A DNA stretch of 64,000 bases, from contig NZ_AP022590.1 in NCBI RefSeq assembly GCF_010731775.1, positions 1,488,001 to 1,552,000 of the forward strand, in the 5' to 3' direction. Both the position numbers and the translations under genes were made by a program. Source of the DNA: Mycobacterium mantenii (GTDB lineage Bacteria; Actinomycetota; Actinomycetes; Mycobacteriales; Mycobacteriaceae). Under the pieces are notes generated by a model that had not been told where the DNA came from, did no database searches, and worked only from the letters and a program-made list of their open reading frames with translations. This document shows positions 63,232-64,000 of this stretch, in pieces. Numbering within the stretch: position 1 is the stretch's first letter; the number at the start of each line of letters is the position of its first letter.

Positions 63232-64000
63232 TCAAAGCTCCTTCACCCGCAGCAGCGGTCCGGCAATGTCGTAACCGACCACCGGGCCGTCCCGGCACAG
63301 CAGTAGCGGCCCCAGCTGACAGCGCCCGCACCAACCGATTCCGCACTGCATGTTGCGTTCAAGTGACACTCGAATATTCTGTGCTGCCATGCCTTTCGTG
63401 AGCAGGACGTCGGCCGCGAAGCGCAGCATCGGCTCTGGCCCGCACAGGAATGCCGTGGTGCGATCGGTATCGAGCTCGAGCCGGCTCAGGGGCGCGGTGA
63501 CCAACCCGACCTCGCCCGTCCACCCGGATACCGGAGCGTCGACGATCAGATGCAGATCGATCTGCGGCTCTTCGGCCCACTTTTCCAGTTGGGCAGCGAA
63601 TACGAAGTCGGCCCGCGAACGTGCGCCGACGATGAGCGTGACCTTGCCGTAGCGGGCGCGCTGCGCCAGCGCGCCGAGCACCGCCGGGCGCAATGGACAC
63701 AGCCCGACGCCGCCGGCGACCATAACCAGGTCCCTGCCGGCTGCCTCGTCCAATCCCCAGGTGGTGCCGAACGGACCGCGCACGCCGACAACGGTTCCCG
63801 GGCCGGCGTCGTGCAGTGCCCGGCTGACCGCCCCGACCGCGCGGACCGTGTGGGTGATCGACCCGTCGGTGACGGTCGGATCACCGCTGATCGAAATCGC
63901 GGCTTCGCCCACACCGAACGCGTACAGCATCATGAACTCCCCCGGTTGCGGAGACCGTAACGACTCGTCAACCGGAACCAGGGTCAGCGTCGCCGAGTCC
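63232..64000 (-). CDS. FAD/NAD(P)-binding hydrogenase (gamma) subunit, partial at right edge
   Basis: Diaphorase-like subunit (HyhG type) that passes electrons between the hydrogenase and NAD(P)H. At least 256 aa are in the window; the reading frame stays open to base 64000 with TLTLVPVDESLRSPQ-type sequence before the first Met, so the 5' end is missing. Ferredoxin-reductase fold (GEFMMLYAFGVGEAAIS; VMVAGGVGLCPLRPAV; FLCGPEPMLRF) and a C-terminal [2Fe-2S] ligand set in CGIGWCGRCQLGPLLLC. The iron-sulfur beta subunit is expected beyond the edge. Confidence 0.92.
   Translation of the reverse strand, partial: DSATLTLVPVDESLRSPQPGEFMMLYAFGVGEAAISISGDPTVTDGSITHTVRAVGAVSRALHDAGPGTVVGVRGPFGTTWGLDEAAGRDLVMVAGGVGLCPLRPAVLGALAQRARYGKVTLIVGARSRADFVFAAQLEKWAEEPQIDLHLIVDAPVSGWTGEVGLVTAPLSRLELDTDRTTAFLCGPEPMLRFAADVLLTKGMAAQNIRVSLERNMQCGIGWCGRCQLGPLLLCRDGPVVGYDIAGPLLRVKEL

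Noticed and set aside
1..64000. Search for tRNA/rRNA genes, insertion sequences, integrases, CRISPR arrays and attachment sites
   Set aside because: None seen; no transposase-like proteins, no regularly spaced repeats and no tRNA cloverleaf noticed.

Overview
The window is high-GC DNA from a mycobacterium, almost certainly a nontuberculous species. DosR (DevR), DosS, HspX, Rv2004c-Rv2006-like, Rv2028c-Rv2032-like and Rv2629-like genes are all recognisable, but here they are packed into one continuous block, whereas M. tuberculosis scatters them over several loci. Nearly every transcription unit is preceded by a 20-bp palindrome resembling the DosR box (core GGGACTWWAGTCCC, with GGNC/GNCC half sites conserved). 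The simplest reading is a dormancy/hypoxia super-island of about 57 genes with no insertion sequences, phage genes, tRNA or CRISPR. All matches to named genes are from memory of protein families, not from a search.

Layout. 1-10.4 kb: a 75-aa protein with its own box, then a long minus-strand operon running (in transcription order) USP, Rv2004c-like kinase/ATPase, PEP synthase, two ketoacyl-synthase III proteins, a wax-ester/triacylglycerol synthase and, after a 160-bp gap, a PAS histidine kinase. 10.4-16.5 kb: an OtsB1-like trehalose-phosphatase/GH65 protein, two USPs and a GNAT acetyltransferase. 16.7-26.3 kb: the regulatory core (two USPs, devR, devS) next to pfkB, a phosphoribosyltransferase/erythromycin-esterase protein, hspX and an Acg-type nitroreductase. 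26.6-32.9 kb: an acsA-pdhA-pdhB-pdhC-acyl carrier protein operon and a second nitroreductase. 33-41.5 kb: a DUF2156 membrane protein coupled to ctpF, two hypotheticals, two USPs and a Rip3-like protease. 42-49.8 kb: a second hspX, an SRPBCC protein, a tgs1-like acyltransferase, a HAD/P-loop fusion, a small zinc protein, a second DosS-like sensor whose ATP-binding site has decayed, and a slipin. 49.9-60.7 kb: a third WS/DGAT, an alpha/beta hydrolase, flavodoxin, FadD, Rv2629-like protein, and a ribosome-hibernation cluster (RafH/Rv0079-like, Rv1738-like, Rv0569-like, STAS, DUF302). 60.7-64 kb: a group 3b-type [NiFe] hydrogenase operon that runs off the right edge.

Together the genes describe a shutdown programme: sensing of O2/NO/redox (DosS and relatives), protein protection (HspX), ribosome inactivation, carbon diversion to storage lipid (three WS/DGATs, FadD, acetyl-CoA supply, KAS III) and to gluconeogenesis (PEP synthase), trehalose metabolism, redox disposal (hydrogenase, nitroreductases, flavodoxin), ion transport (CtpF) and many USPs. 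The least expected items are the sensor kinase with a destroyed ATP site, the KAS III pair in which one partner lacks the catalytic His and Asn, and an acetyl-CoA operon that ends in a free acyl carrier protein.
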